In this document: piece after piece, positions 1-9,107 of the stretch | How positions within the stretch are numbered: the first letter of the stretch is position 1 | How the letters are laid out: each line of letters starts with the position of its first letter | Assembly (NCBI RefSeq): GCF_902459585.1 | Contig: NZ_CABPSC010000002.1 | Coordinates: 248,001-312,000, forward strand | Reading direction: 5' to 3' | DNA: 64,000 nt | Source: Pandoraea nosoerga | Lineage (GTDB): Bacteria > Pseudomonadota > Gammaproteobacteria > Burkholderiales > Burkholderiaceae | Position numbers and translations under genes: made by a program | The notes under the pieces: model-generated | What the model saw: the letters and a program-made list of their open reading frames with translations, nothing else | Databases searched by the model: none | Told to the model about the DNA's origin: nothing

Positions 1-5
1 TGCAT

Positions 6-1271
6 GTGGACCTGCTGATCAACAACGTGTGCGTGCGCGATGACGCGCCACTCGTCGATATTGCGATCAAGGGCGGGCGCATCGTCGCGATCGAACCCGG
101 TATCGACGCGAGCGCCGACGCGCATATCGACGCGCAGGGCCGCGCCGCCATTCCGGGCCTTGTCGAGGCACATCTGCATCTCGACAAGGCGCTATTGCAC
201 CGCCGCTTGCCGGCGCGCTTCGGCACACTCGACGAGGCAATCCGCGTGACCGGCATTCTCAAGAGCAAGCAGGAGCGCGAAGACGTGCTCGACCGTTCTC
301 GGCAGGTGCTCGACATGGCCGTGAAAAACGGCACCGTCGCCGTGCGTGCTCACCCGGACGTCGATCTGATCCAGGGCCTGATCGGTGTGCAGACGCTGCT
401 CGCGCTCAAGGACGAATATGAGAGCCTGCTCGACCTGCAGATCGTGGCGTTCCCGCAGGAAGGCATTCTCAAGTCGAAAGGCACCTATGAGCTGATGATC
501 GAGGCGCTGCGCATGGGGGCCGACGTGGTCGGCGGCTGCCCGTACAACGAGCTGAACTGGGAGGATACGAAGCGGCACATCGACATCGTGTTCGAACTGG
601 CGCAGCGCTTCGACGCGCCGGTCGACATGCATGCGGACTTTGCCGACGACACGAGCGATCAGCGCTTCGCCGCCATTTCGTACATTGCGCAGAAGACCAT
701 CGACACCGGCTACCAGGGCCGGGTGTCGCTGGGACATGTGACGAGCCTGGGTGCGCTCGACAGCGATGCGCTCGGGCCCGTGATCGAGCAGATTCGCCTC
801 GCGGGCATCAGCATCGTGACACTGCCCGCGACCGATCTCTATCTGGGCGGACGCAAGGACACGCAGAATCAGCGCCGCGGCCTCACGCCCGTCAAGGCGC
901 TGCATACCGCCGGCGTGAACGTTGCGTACTCCTCGAACAACGTGCGCAACGCCTTCACCCCGTTCGGCAAGGCCGACATGCTGCAGATCGGCAACCTGCT
1001 CGCCCATGTGGCGCAGTTCGGCGTGCCCGAGCACCAGCAGGCGATTCTCGACATGGGCACGCACAACGCGGCGCGCGCCATCGGGCTGTCGCACGACTAC
1101 GGCATTGCCGTGGGCAAGCAGGCCGATCTGGTGATCCTCGACACGTTCCGGGTGGCCGACGCGCTGCTCGACATCCCGCCCCGCCTGTGGGTGATCAAAC
1201 GCGGCCGTATCACGGTCGTGACGCAGCACCACTGCCAGATTCACCGCCATTCATGTTGTTGTGCGCAATGA
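6..1271 (+). CDS. cytosine-deaminase-like metal-dependent amidohydrolase
   Basis: This is an amidohydrolase-superfamily enzyme, expected to hydrolyse a ring C-N bond or exocyclic amine of an N-heterocycle in the cytoplasm. The metal-binding start of the barrel is visible as EAHLHLDK near residue 55, followed by a histidine-bearing strand (DMHADFADD, near 210) and SLGHVTS (near 240), in the order seen in CodA/AtzC-type deaminases. The second amidohydrolase at 5916-7142 has the matching DGHIHLDK motif, so the two are paralogous in type. The start used is a GTG at base 6; upstream sequence is missing, so the true start may lie outside the window. The last 16 residues are unusually rich in His and Cys. 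It is followed 28 bp later by a DUF1097 gene, probably co-transcribed. The substrate cannot be read from the sequence; cytosine deaminase is only the nearest family name. Confidence 0.8.
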   Translation: MDLLINNVCVRDDAPLVDIAIKGGRIVAIEPGIDASADAHIDAQGRAAIPGLVEAHLHLDKALLHRRLPARFGTLDEAIRVTGILKSKQEREDVLDRSRQVLDMAVKNGTVAVRAHPDVDLIQGLIGVQTLLALKDEYESLLDLQIVAFPQEGILKSKGTYELMIEALRMGADVVGGCPYNELNWEDTKRHIDIVFELAQRFDAPVDMHADFADDTSDQRFAAISYIAQKTIDTGYQGRVSLGHVTSLGALDSDALGPVIEQIRLAGISIVTLPATDLYLGGRKDTQNQRRGLTPVKALHTAGVNVAYSSNNVRNAFTPFGKADMLQIGNLLAHVAQFGVPEHQQAILDMGTHNAARAIGLSHDYGIAVGKQADLVILDTFRVADALLDIPPRLWVIKRGRITVVTQHHCQIHRHSCCCAQ

Positions 1272-1299
1272 AATCCCCATAAAACTCAAGGAGACAATC

Positions 1300-1836
1300 A
1301 TGAAGAAGCTGCCCGCGGAAGTCGTCGCCTCACTGCTTGCCGTGACCACCATTCCCATCGCGATGCTGCCACTGCACCTGCCGCCGTGGGCCATCTTCAT
1401 CAGTTGGGCGGCCACGTTCGCCATGGGTGGACCCACACCGCAGAACCTCAAGCGCATCTGGGCGACGCTGCCGGTCGGGTCGTGCTTTGCCTTTCTCATC
1501 GTGCTCGGCTTCAGGCAGGCCGCCACGCAATTTTCCGGCAACGCGATGCTCGTGGCCGAAATGGTGATCCTGTTCGCGGGCAACGGCACGATGATGGCGC
1601 TCGCCCGCGTCCTTCCGGGGCTGAACTTCATTCCGGGCATGTTCTTTGGCTTCGCCACGTATTTCGCCACGCTCTTCGGCGGCTTCGGACCGGTCGCACA
1701 GGACCCGCTCGCCGCGCTCGGCGCGGCCGTCGCCATGAACGCGCTCGGACCGGCTTACGCATGGGTGAAGGAGCGCTATTCGGCGCCGGAAGTCACGCAT
1801 CAGCGCAACTGGAAGGGCTGGAAGGCCCAGGTGTGA
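1300..1836 (+). CDS. DUF1097 family inner-membrane protein
   Basis: A 178-residue, strongly hydrophobic protein with about five predicted membrane segments and Gly/Pro-rich turns (for example AMGGPTPQN and LPGLNFIPGMFFGF). It resembles the DUF1097 family, whose function is unknown but which is often found beside nucleobase or amidohydrolase genes. The ATG at 1300 is chosen because AAGGAG lies just upstream with good spacing; the open frame extends 39 bp further without a better signal. It sits between the amidohydrolase and the gamma-glutamyltransferase-like gene, so a transport or accessory role for the same substrate is a reasonable inference, but nothing in the sequence proves it. Confidence 0.75.
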   Translation: MKKLPAEVVASLLAVTTIPIAMLPLHLPPWAIFISWAATFAMGGPTPQNLKRIWATLPVGSCFAFLIVLGFRQAATQFSGNAMLVAEMVILFAGNGTMMALARVLPGLNFIPGMFFGFATYFATLFGGFGPVAQDPLAALGAAVAMNALGPAYAWVKERYSAPEVTHQRNWKGWKAQV

Positions 1837-1940
1837 GACGCAACCCTGCGTATGGCCGCGCAACGATTTGACGAAGGACAGGCGAAGCGTCAGCCAGTGT
1901 CGGGCTCGCTTCGCCGCTTGATGACACCGAGGGAGACGGC

Positions 1941-3746
1941 ATGACGTTCGAACAAAACACGGCCAATGGACTGACCGGGCCGATGACGACACAACCGATG
2001 CTGGGCGGCGAAGCCGCCAACACCGCGCGACGCAACTTCTTGATGAGCACCGCCGCGCTGGCGGGCAGCGCCGTGTTGCCGGTATCGGCGGCGCAAGCCG
2101 CGGCGGCATCGGCCGCATCGGCCGCCGTCGCCTCGAGCGCGCGAGCGAGCGTGAGCGTGCCGCCGGGACCTCGCCTGGCGCAATCGACGCGTGGCATGGT
2201 CACGAGTCCGCACGAACTGGCCAGTGAGGCTGGGCTGGAAGTTCTGCGCGCGGGCGGCAACGCCATCGAGGCTGCCATCGCGATCGGCGCCGTGCTCAGC
2301 GTGACGTATCCGCATTTCACGGGGCTAGGCGGCGACGCGTTCATGGTCATCAGCGACCGTGATGGCAACGTCAGCACGCTCTCCGGCATCGGCCAAGCGG
2401 CCGCCAACGTGCCCGCCTATTCGGGCTCGATCCCCGTGCGCGGGCCTGGGGCGGCGCTTACCACGGCGGCGACCGTCGCCATCTGGGACAAGGCGTTCGG
2501 CATCAGCCGTGACAAGTGGGGCGGCGAGCAGGCCTGGTCCTCGCTGTTCGCGCGCGCCACCGAATATGCGGCCAACGGCTTCCCGGTCACGCCGTCACAG
2601 CATTTCTGGCAGACGTTCCGTGCGAACGAGCTGGCAAGCTGGGACGGCTTCTCGGCCGTCTTCATGCCGGGCGGGCGTGTGCCGAACGCCGGCGAGTGCT
2701 TCTTCCAGCCGGCACTCGCCCGTAGTCTTGATCGCATTGCCACGCATGGCGGGCGAGAATTCTACGAAGGCGATCTGGCCGGGCGCATCGCCGCCGGTCT
2801 GCGCAAGGTCGGCTCGCCGCTGCGCGCCGACGATCTGGCACGGGCGCAGGCGCGAGAGGAAGTGCCGCTGCGGGTGGCTTATCGCGGGGGCGAACTGCTC
2901 GGACTGCGTCCGCCGACGCAAGGCGTGACCACGCTCGAAATCATGGGCATTCTCGATCGCTTCGACCTGAAGGCGATGCCCGAAGGCAGTGCGGACTATT
3001 ACCACGTGCTGGTCGAAGCGGTGAAGCTCGCCTTCATCGATCGCAACCGCTACGTGGCCGATCCCGATTTCGTCGAGGTGCCTGTCGACAGGCTCTTGTC
3101 GAGTGCATCGCTCGACGCTCATGCGCGCAGCATTCGCATGGATCGCGCGATGCCTTGGCCGCACGTGTTCAAGCCGGGCGACACGGTGTATATCGGCGCC
3201 GCGGATGCACAAGGCAATTGTGTGAGCATGCTGCAGACGGTCTATTTCGACTGGGGCAGCGGCGTGGTGCTGGGCGACACCGGCGTGCTGTGGCACAACC
3301 GCGGCGCGTCGTTCAGTCTCGATCCCGCCAGCCCCAACGTATTGCGCGGCGGCAAGCGGCCGTTCCATACGCTCAACCCCGGCATGTACCTGAAGCAAGG
3401 GCGCCCGCAACTGCTTTACGGCACACAGGGCGCCGACGGTCAGCCGCAGACGCTCGCCGCCGTGCTCACGCGTCTGATCGACTACGACATGGACCCGCTG
3501 ACGGCGCTGGAGCGGCCCCGCTTCCTGCTCGGCAAGACGTTCTCCGACAGCCGCGACACGCTCAAGCTGGAGCAGGACGCCGGCGAGGCGGTATTTGCGG
3601 CGCTTGCCGCGCGCGGGCACGAGATCAGCGCGCTGCCGCCGCAAAGCCAGCTCGCCGGGCATCCCGGCGCGATTCGCATCGGCGCGCACGGCCAGATGAG
3701 CGGGGCGCACGATCCGCGCAGCGACGGACGGGCACTCGGCGTGTGA
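1941..3746 (+). CDS. gamma-glutamyltransferase-fold amidohydrolase, oxamate amidohydrolase-like
   Basis: A 601-residue Ntn-hydrolase of the gamma-glutamyltransferase family. Residues 1-55 carry a Tat-type signal (ARRNFLMS followed by an Ala-rich hydrophobic stretch), so export to the periplasm is likely. The large-subunit start is seen in GMVTSPHELASEAGLEVLRAGG, here split around residue 85, and the putative autocleavage and nucleophile threonine is Thr415 in PGDTVYIGAADAQGN. This GDTV-type site resembles HpxW oxamate amidohydrolase more than classical glutathione-cleaving enzymes. The setting with AllE and two nucleobase-type amidohydrolases fits purine or ureide breakdown. The start has GGGAGACGGC just upstream. 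The alternative is a plain gamma-glutamyltransferase; the substrate needs an assay. Confidence 0.8.
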   Translation: MTFEQNTANGLTGPMTTQPMLGGEAANTARRNFLMSTAALAGSAVLPVSAAQAAAASAASAAVASSARASVSVPPGPRLAQSTRGMVTSPHELASEAGLEVLRAGGNAIEAAIAIGAVLSVTYPHFTGLGGDAFMVISDRDGNVSTLSGIGQAAANVPAYSGSIPVRGPGAALTTAATVAIWDKAFGISRDKWGGEQAWSSLFARATEYAANGFPVTPSQHFWQTFRANELASWDGFSAVFMPGGRVPNAGECFFQPALARSLDRIATHGGREFYEGDLAGRIAAGLRKVGSPLRADDLARAQAREEVPLRVAYRGGELLGLRPPTQGVTTLEIMGILDRFDLKAMPEGSADYYHVLVEAVKLAFIDRNRYVADPDFVEVPVDRLLSSASLDAHARSIRMDRAMPWPHVFKPGDTVYIGAADAQGNCVSMLQTVYFDWGSGVVLGDTGVLWHNRGASFSLDPASPNVLRGGKRPFHTLNPGMYLKQGRPQLLYGTQGADGQPQTLAAVLTRLIDYDMDPLTALERPRFLLGKTFSDSRDTLKLEQDAGEAVFAALAARGHEISALPPQSQLAGHPGAIRIGAHGQMSGAHDPRSDGRALGV

Positions 3747-3892
3747 CTCGGCAAGCCGCACGGGACGGCAGGGCGTGGCCTCGCACCGCACCGGCGAGGC
3801 GGCGCCAGTTCGCTTCCACCAACACCTGCTTGCCGGGTGTTCGCCGCACGTGATACAAGTTCGGCCATCCATTGACAAAACAAATACCGTTC

Positions 3893-4783
3893 ATGGCTGG
3901 CAGTGCAAAATCGAATCGTCCGTTGTTCGATCTGGACCTGTTGCGCTCGATCGTCACGGTGGCCGACTGCGGCAGCTTCACCACGGCGGCAGCGCGCCTT
4001 CATTCCACGCAATCGACCGTCAGCCAGAAGATCCGGCGACTCGAGGACATGGTGGGCCACAAGCTGCTCGAGCGCGGCAACCGGGAAGTTCACCCGACCG
4101 ACGCCGGTGAGCTGCTGCTGGGGTATGCGCGGCAGATGCTCGCCCTCAACGATCAGATGTGCGAGGCGCTCTCGGGCGCGGTCGTGGCGGTGACGGTGCG
4201 CCTGGGGGTGCCCGAGGACTTCGCGACGGGTGCGACCACGCACGTGCTTGCGCGCTTCAACCGGCAATATCCCCAGGTCAAGCTCGAAGTGACGAGCGGG
4301 CTGAGCCGCGACCTGATGAGCCGTTACGATCACGGCGAGCTCGACCTGGTGCTCGTCAAGCAACGCCGTAACAGCCGCGAAGCGGTTGCCTGTCGCCCGG
4401 AGAAGCTTGCGTGGATCGACAGCGCGACGCATCCGTCGTTCGGGCTCGACCCCGTGCCGCTCGTGACGTTTCCGACGCGCGGCCTCTATCGCGAGGACAT
4501 GATCAATGCGCTCGAGGCGATGGGGCGCAACTGGCGCATCAGCTTCACGAGTTCCAGCCTGAGCGGCATTCAGGGCGCGGTCGCGGACGGGATGGGGATC
4601 AGCCTGGTGCCGCCGCGCGCGGTGCTGCCGGGACACGTGGTGCTCGGTCGGGCGCAGGGGCTGCCGGTCATCGACACGTTCGAGCTGGCGATCTTTCATC
4701 GCCCGACGGCCGATCCGATGGTGAGCGCACTCGCCAGGGTGCTGGTGGGGATGCTGGCGAGAAGGCCGCGCGGCGCGGCGTGA
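3893..4783 (+). CDS. LysR-family transcriptional regulator
   Basis: A 296-residue LysR-type regulator. The winged helix-turn-helix is at residues 8-65 (LDLLRSIVTVADCGSFTTAA, then QSTVSQKIRRLEDMVGHKLL), followed by a periplasmic-binding-protein-like effector domain. It lies in the same direction as, and 146 bp after, the gamma-glutamyltransferase-like gene and is convergent with allE. It probably controls some of the surrounding nitrogen-catabolism genes. The ATG at 3893 is preferred to a TTG at 3872 on protein length; neither has a strong ribosome-binding site. Confidence 0.85.
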   Translation: MAGSAKSNRPLFDLDLLRSIVTVADCGSFTTAAARLHSTQSTVSQKIRRLEDMVGHKLLERGNREVHPTDAGELLLGYARQMLALNDQMCEALSGAVVAVTVRLGVPEDFATGATTHVLARFNRQYPQVKLEVTSGLSRDLMSRYDHGELDLVLVKQRRNSREAVACRPEKLAWIDSATHPSFGLDPVPLVTFPTRGLYREDMINALEAMGRNWRISFTSSSLSGIQGAVADGMGISLVPPRAVLPGHVVLGRAQGLPVIDTFELAIFHRPTADPMVSALARVLVGMLARRPRGAA

Positions 4784-4839
4784 AGCCCGCGCGCGGCAAC
4801 GCCTGCGCCGTCTGACGATCGGGCAGGCGAGTGGGGCGT

Positions 4840-4911
4840 CTTGAGCGGAGCCCCCTCGAGTGGGGCCCCTTGCGTGGAACCCCTTGAGCGGGCCCCCTTG
4901 AGCGGGACCCC
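4840..4911. repeat. five-copy degenerate 14-15 bp tandem repeat
   Basis: About five imperfect copies of a unit near CTTGAGCGGGCCCCC fill the gap between the convergent LysR and allE genes and abut the allE stop codon at 4912. The units start near 4840, 4855, 4870, 4884 and 4898. The array is G+C-rich and could also fold in RNA. Confidence 0.8.
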
Positions 4912-5751
4912 TTACTTCGGTTGCGCGCCCAGCGTCAGGTTCATATGGCGGTTGACGTCCTTGTACAGCAGGTAGCGGAACGGGCCCGGACCGCCGGCGT
5001 AGCACGCCTGCGGACAGAACGCGCGCAGCCACATGAAGTCGCCGGCTTCGACCTCCACCCAGTCCTGGTTCAGACGGTAGACGGCCTTTCCTTCGAGCAC
5101 GTACAGGCCGTGTTCCATCACGTGGGTCTCGGCGAACGGGATCACGCCGCCCGGCTGGAACGTCACGATGTTGACGTGCATGTCGTGGCGCATGTCCTGA
5201 ATGTCGACGAAGCGCGTCGTCACCCAGCGGCCTTCGGTGCCGGGCATCGGAATCGGCTCGACGTCCTGCTCGTTCTTCACGAACGGTTCCGGATACGGCA
5301 AGCCTTCCACGGCCTGGTAGTGCTTGCGGATCCAGTGGAAGCGGGCGATGCCCTGGCTATGGTTGCGCAGTTGCCAGTCCGTCCTGGGCGGGATAAACGC
5401 GTAGCCGCCAGGACTCAGCTGGTTGGCTTTGCCCTGGATCGTCACGGTAATCTCGCCTTCGACCACGAACAGCACGCCTTCGGCCTTCTCGTCCTGCTCG
5501 GGCTTGTCGCTGCCGCCACCGGCGCCGACTTCCATGATGTATTGCGAGAACGTCTCCGCAAAGCCCGACAGCGGGCGCGCGAGCACCCACAGGCGCGTGT
5601 TGTCCCAGAACGGCAGATGGCTGGTCACGATGTCGCGCATCACCCCCTTGGGGATGACGGCGTAAGCTTCGGTGAACATGGCGCGGTCGGTGAGCAGTTC
5701 GGTCTGGCCCGGATGCCCGCCGTGCGGCGCGTAATACGTTGTCTTCGACAT
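4912..5751 (-). CDS. allE: (S)-ureidoglycine aminohydrolase
   Basis: A 279-residue bicupin enzyme that releases ammonia from (S)-ureidoglycine to give (S)-ureidoglycolate in allantoin/purine breakdown. Two cupin barrels are seen, at about 55-130 and 190-265. The C-terminal cupin keeps the expected manganese ligands in ETHVMEHG and, later, FCPQACY (Glu, two His and a Gln). The length matches the family. The start ATG at 5751 has AGGAG at good spacing; the open frame runs far upstream but without support. It lies downstream of and in line with the amidohydrolase at 5916-7142. No allantoinase or allantoate amidohydrolase is in the window, so the rest of the pathway must be elsewhere or on the neighbouring DNA. 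Confidence 0.92.
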   Translation of the reverse strand: MSKTTYYAPHGGHPGQTELLTDRAMFTEAYAVIPKGVMRDIVTSHLPFWDNTRLWVLARPLSGFAETFSQYIMEVGAGGGSDKPEQDEKAEGVLFVVEGEITVTIQGKANQLSPGGYAFIPPRTDWQLRNHSQGIARFHWIRKHYQAVEGLPYPEPFVKNEQDVEPIPMPGTEGRWVTTRFVDIQDMRHDMHVNIVTFQPGGVIPFAETHVMEHGLYVLEGKAVYRLNQDWVEVEAGDFMWLRAFCPQACYAGGPGPFRYLLYKDVNRHMNLTLGAQPK

Positions 5752-5870
5752 TGCTGATTGCTCCTGAGTCGTTCTGATTATTCTCCCCATCGTCTGCCGC
5801 CGTGCGCCTTGGCCGCCATCCGCACCTGGGGGCGGGTGCGCACGGTTTGACCGCGGCGCGGCAAACGAGA

Positions 5871-5906
5871 ACGACGCCGCCGTCTCTCGCAGACGCACGG
5901 CGTCGT
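5871..5906 (-). terminator. stem-loop after amidohydrolase gene
   Basis: A perfect 9-bp stem (ACGACGCCG at 5871-5879 with CGGCGTCGT at 5898-5906), with a further GTCT/AGAC pairing inside it, lies 10 bp after the stop of the reverse-strand gene at 5916. There is only a weak T-rich stretch after it, so it could be a terminator, an attenuator or an RNA-stabilising hairpin between this gene and allE. Confidence 0.45.
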
Positions 5907-5915
5907 GCATGACAG

Positions 5916-7142
5916 TCAGGTCGGGGTGGACCCTGCTGTGTCCTCGAGCAGGGCGGCGTCGAGCGCGAGTTGCGCCGGGCCGCCCCAATAGCGTCCGTGA
6001 CGGATGACCGCCCGTGCGGCCGGGGCCGCGGCGACCGCGGCGGCGGCGTTCGGCGCGTCGAATACCACGAAGCTTGCCTCGTTGCCGGCGCGCAGGCCGT
6101 AGTCCGTCTTGCCGATGACCGCGGCGGCGGCATGGGTCGCCATGTCGAGCGCGACGCGCAGCTCGTCGTCCGTGTAGAAACCGGAGCGATAGCCGACGAG
6201 CATCGCGCGCTGCAGCATGTCGCCGTTGCCGTATGGCCACCAACTGTCCTGAATGTTGTCGTTGCCCGTGAACACGCGCACGCCGGCCTCGCGCAGTCGC
6301 AGGATCGGCGGGAATGCGCGGTCGCCGGGCGCGTTGGTCATGATCGAGACGCCGGCGTCGGCCAGCGCGCGCGCGATGGTGTCGAGTTCGGCCGGACCGA
6401 TGTCGCCCAGCCCGTAGGCGTGACTCACGGCGACACGGCCTTGCAGACCGGCCGCCTGCGTGCGCGCGGCGATGCGATGCAGCTGCGCGAGGCCGATCTC
6501 GCCGGGCTCGTGCAGGTGGATGTCGAGCTTGACGCCGTGCTTCTCGGCAAGACCGAAAATCACGCCGAGCTGGCCATGCGGATCGCCGTCGAGCGTGGTG
6601 GGATCGATGCCGCCAATGACCTGCACGCCTTCGCGCACGGCCGCGTCAAGCACGTCGGCGGTGCCGGGACACGTCATCACGCCCGCTTGCGGGAACGCCA
6701 CGAGCTCGATGTCGAGCAGCCCGCGCCATTTCTCACGCATGGCCATCACGGCGTGCAGGTGAGTGAGGCCGGTGGTGGCGTCGATGTCGACATGGCAGCG
6801 CATCGCCACCGTGCCGAACGACACCGTCTGGCGCATGAGCGCGTCCGCGCGCTGTGCCATCGGCGCCGCAGCGGCCAGTTCGCGCTTTTCCGCGGCCAGA
6901 CGTTCGCGCAGCGTCGTCGCCGTCTGGTGCGGGCGCCAGCGGTCGCCCACGAAGCTTTTGTCCAGATGAATGTGCCCGTCGACGAATCCCGGCAAGACGA
7001 GCTTGCCTTGCAGGTCGACGACTTGCGCGCCGGCGGTCTCTGGCCGCTCGGGGCCGACGTAGGTGAAACGCCCGTCGCGGGTGGCCAGATGAAGGGGGCT
7101 GCCGTCGGCGCCGACGGCGCCCACGAAAACGCGGTGAGTCAT
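5916..7142 (-). CDS. cytosine-deaminase-like metal-dependent amidohydrolase
   Basis: A 408-residue amidohydrolase of the CodA-like group. Metal-site motifs in order are DGHIHLDK (near 55), MRCHVDID (near 113), LDIHLHEPGE (near 205) and VSHAYG (near 240), with a late FTGNDNIQDSW (near 290) that carries the catalytic aspartate. These are the residues expected for deamination or hydrolysis of a nucleobase-like ring. The start ATG at 7142 has AGAGG upstream. It lies 164 bp upstream of allE on the same strand, so co-expression is possible unless the intervening stem-loop stops transcription. The protein is clearly related in type to the one at the left edge of the window but is not a near copy. 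Substrate unknown. Confidence 0.85.
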   Translation of the reverse strand: MTHRVFVGAVGADGSPLHLATRDGRFTYVGPERPETAGAQVVDLQGKLVLPGFVDGHIHLDKSFVGDRWRPHQTATTLRERLAAEKRELAAAAPMAQRADALMRQTVSFGTVAMRCHVDIDATTGLTHLHAVMAMREKWRGLLDIELVAFPQAGVMTCPGTADVLDAAVREGVQVIGGIDPTTLDGDPHGQLGVIFGLAEKHGVKLDIHLHEPGEIGLAQLHRIAARTQAAGLQGRVAVSHAYGLGDIGPAELDTIARALADAGVSIMTNAPGDRAFPPILRLREAGVRVFTGNDNIQDSWWPYGNGDMLQRAMLVGYRSGFYTDDELRVALDMATHAAAAVIGKTDYGLRAGNEASFVVFDAPNAAAAVAAAPAARAVIRHGRYWGGPAQLALDAALLEDTAGSTPT

Positions 7143-7493
7143 GAAACGGCCTCTGTGCTGCCCGGGCCCGCCGGCACCGCGCTCCGTCTTGAGTGCGCCG
7201 CGCCGCAGGGGCTCGTAGGAGATGAAACGGTGGGGAAAGACTTACAAGATAGCGAACGGGCCAGGCATCGACAAATTAAATATCAAAATGCGTCGCATTC
7301 GATTTGTAAATGCGTGTGCCGACGGGGGAGGGGGCCGCACTGCGGCGCGAATGCGCGGGCTTGCGAACAGGGCGGGTGGGGCTGCACGCAGCGTTGCCGG
7401 CCGTCCACGCCGTGTGGCACCGCCGGCGCGCCGGTGCGGCGGCTAGCGCGGCCTCCGGCCGGCAACGCTGATCTGGGCGGCGTCACGGTGCTG
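7143..7493. other. intergenic region upstream of amidohydrolase
   Basis: No gene is seen in these 351 bp. A relatively A+T-rich patch at about 7235-7315 is the likely promoter region for the reverse-strand amidohydrolase; the part next to the MFS gene end is very G+C-rich. Confidence 0.5.
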
Positions 7494-8993
7494 TCACGGC
7501 GGCTCGCCCGTCTCCGAGCGCGCCGAAGACAGCGGCGCGGCGACCGATTCGAGCGAGCGTCGTTCCGCGGCGACGCCCCAGCGCGCCGCGACAACGGCGG
7601 CCACGAGCATCAGCGTCGCGCCGAGCAGGTAGCCGGCGAACACGTCGGTGCGCTCGCCCGTGTCGATCAGCCGCCCGAACAATGCCGGGCCGGCAACGCC
7701 GCCCAGCAACGTGCCGATGGCGTAGAACACCGCAATGGCCAGCGCGCGAATTTCGAGGGGAAACGTCTCGCTGACCGTCAGATACGCCGAGCTCGCAGCC
7801 GCCGATGCGAAGAAAAAGATCACCGACCATGCGAGCGTTTGCGTGACGGTGCTCAGCAAACCGTGCGCGAACGCCCATCCGCTCGCCGCGAGCAGAACGC
7901 CCGACAGCGCGTAGGTCGTGCCGATCATCACGCGGCGCCCGAGCACGTCGAACGCGCGGCCGAGCACGATGGGCCCGGCCACGTTACCCGCGGCAAAGGG
8001 CAGCAGATACCAGCCGACGCTGGCCGCTGGTACGCCATAGAAGTCCGTCAACACCAGTGCATAGGTAAAGAAGATGGCGTTGTAGCAGAACGCCTGCGCG
8101 ATCATGAGCGTGAGCCCGACGAGCGAACGGCGCCGGTAGGTGTGCATGAGCGTATGCCACACCTCGCGCAGCGGCGTGGCGTCGCGCGTGCGCAGGCAAA
8201 GGCGCGCGGCAGGCGTATCGTCCACCGGACGGCCCTGCCTTCGCACCGACGCCTCGATGCCCGCGACGATCGCTTCGGCCTCGCGCGCGCGGCCATGGAC
8301 GATGAGCCAGCGAGGGCTTTCCGGCACCCACAGTCGCATCAGCAGAATGCCCAACCCGAGCGCGGCACCGATGAAAAAGCACATGCGCCAGCCCCAGTCC
8401 GGCGGCAGCACCCCGGGCGCGAGCAATACCAGCGAGCCGGCCGCGCCGAGCGCGGCGCCGGCCCAGAAGGTGCCGTTGATGACGAGATCCGTCCAGCCGC
8501 GCACGCGCGCCGGCGTGAATTCCTGAATCGTGGAGTTGATCGCCGTGTACTCGCCGCCGATGCCGGCGCCCGTGAGAAAGCGAAAGGCGACGAAACTCGC
8601 AAAACTCCACGAGAGGCCGGTCGCCGCGGTGGCGGCGACGTACAGAAGCAGCGTGAGGAAGAACAATTTGCGACGCCCGAGCCGGTCGGTGAGCCAGCCA
8701 AAGCCGAGGGCGCCGAGCACGGCCCCGGCGATGTAGGCGCTGCCGGCCAGACCGACCTGCGCGTTCGTGAGGGCCAGTGCGGGGCTCGTGCGCAATGCGC
8801 CGGCGACCGCGCCTGCGAGCGTGACCTCCAGACCGTCGAGCAGCCACGTCACGCCAAGCGCCACGACGATCAGTGTGTGAAAACGCCCCCACGGCAGACG
8901 GTCGAGGCGGGCGGGCAGATCGGTGTCGACGACGGACGCCGCGGCACATGCCGCGACGCTCCGGTCGCCGGTTACGTCAGTTGTCTCCGACAT
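7494..8993 (-). CDS. MFS transporter, metabolite:H+ symporter type
   Basis: A 499-residue inner-membrane transporter with about twelve membrane segments. It shows the family signature between segments 2 and 3 (GWLTDRLGRRK, near 100) and the sugar/organic-acid porter motif PESPRWL before the central loop (near 220). A long cytoplasmic N-terminus precedes the first segment. These motifs suit uptake of an organic acid, aromatic acid or nucleobase-like compound. It lies upstream of the amidohydrolase-allE genes on the same strand, with a 351-bp gap, so it may import the substrate for that cluster. The substrate is inferred only from position. Confidence 0.85.
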   Translation of the reverse strand: MSETTDVTGDRSVAACAAASVVDTDLPARLDRLPWGRFHTLIVVALGVTWLLDGLEVTLAGAVAGALRTSPALALTNAQVGLAGSAYIAGAVLGALGFGWLTDRLGRRKLFFLTLLLYVAATAATGLSWSFASFVAFRFLTGAGIGGEYTAINSTIQEFTPARVRGWTDLVINGTFWAGAALGAAGSLVLLAPGVLPPDWGWRMCFFIGAALGLGILLMRLWVPESPRWLIVHGRAREAEAIVAGIEASVRRQGRPVDDTPAARLCLRTRDATPLREVWHTLMHTYRRRSLVGLTLMIAQAFCYNAIFFTYALVLTDFYGVPAASVGWYLLPFAAGNVAGPIVLGRAFDVLGRRVMIGTTYALSGVLLAASGWAFAHGLLSTVTQTLAWSVIFFFASAAASSAYLTVSETFPLEIRALAIAVFYAIGTLLGGVAGPALFGRLIDTGERTDVFAGYLLGATLMLVAAVVAARWGVAAERRSLESVAAPLSSARSETGEPP

Positions 8994-9107
8994 TGGGCGA
9001 TTGAGAACTCCAGAAAAATCCCCGGGTGGTTCATCAATGTTTGCCCGATATGTTACCGCGCATGCGCCTGCGCGGCGGCAACAGACCCGCCGGCAAGGCG
9101 CGGCGTC

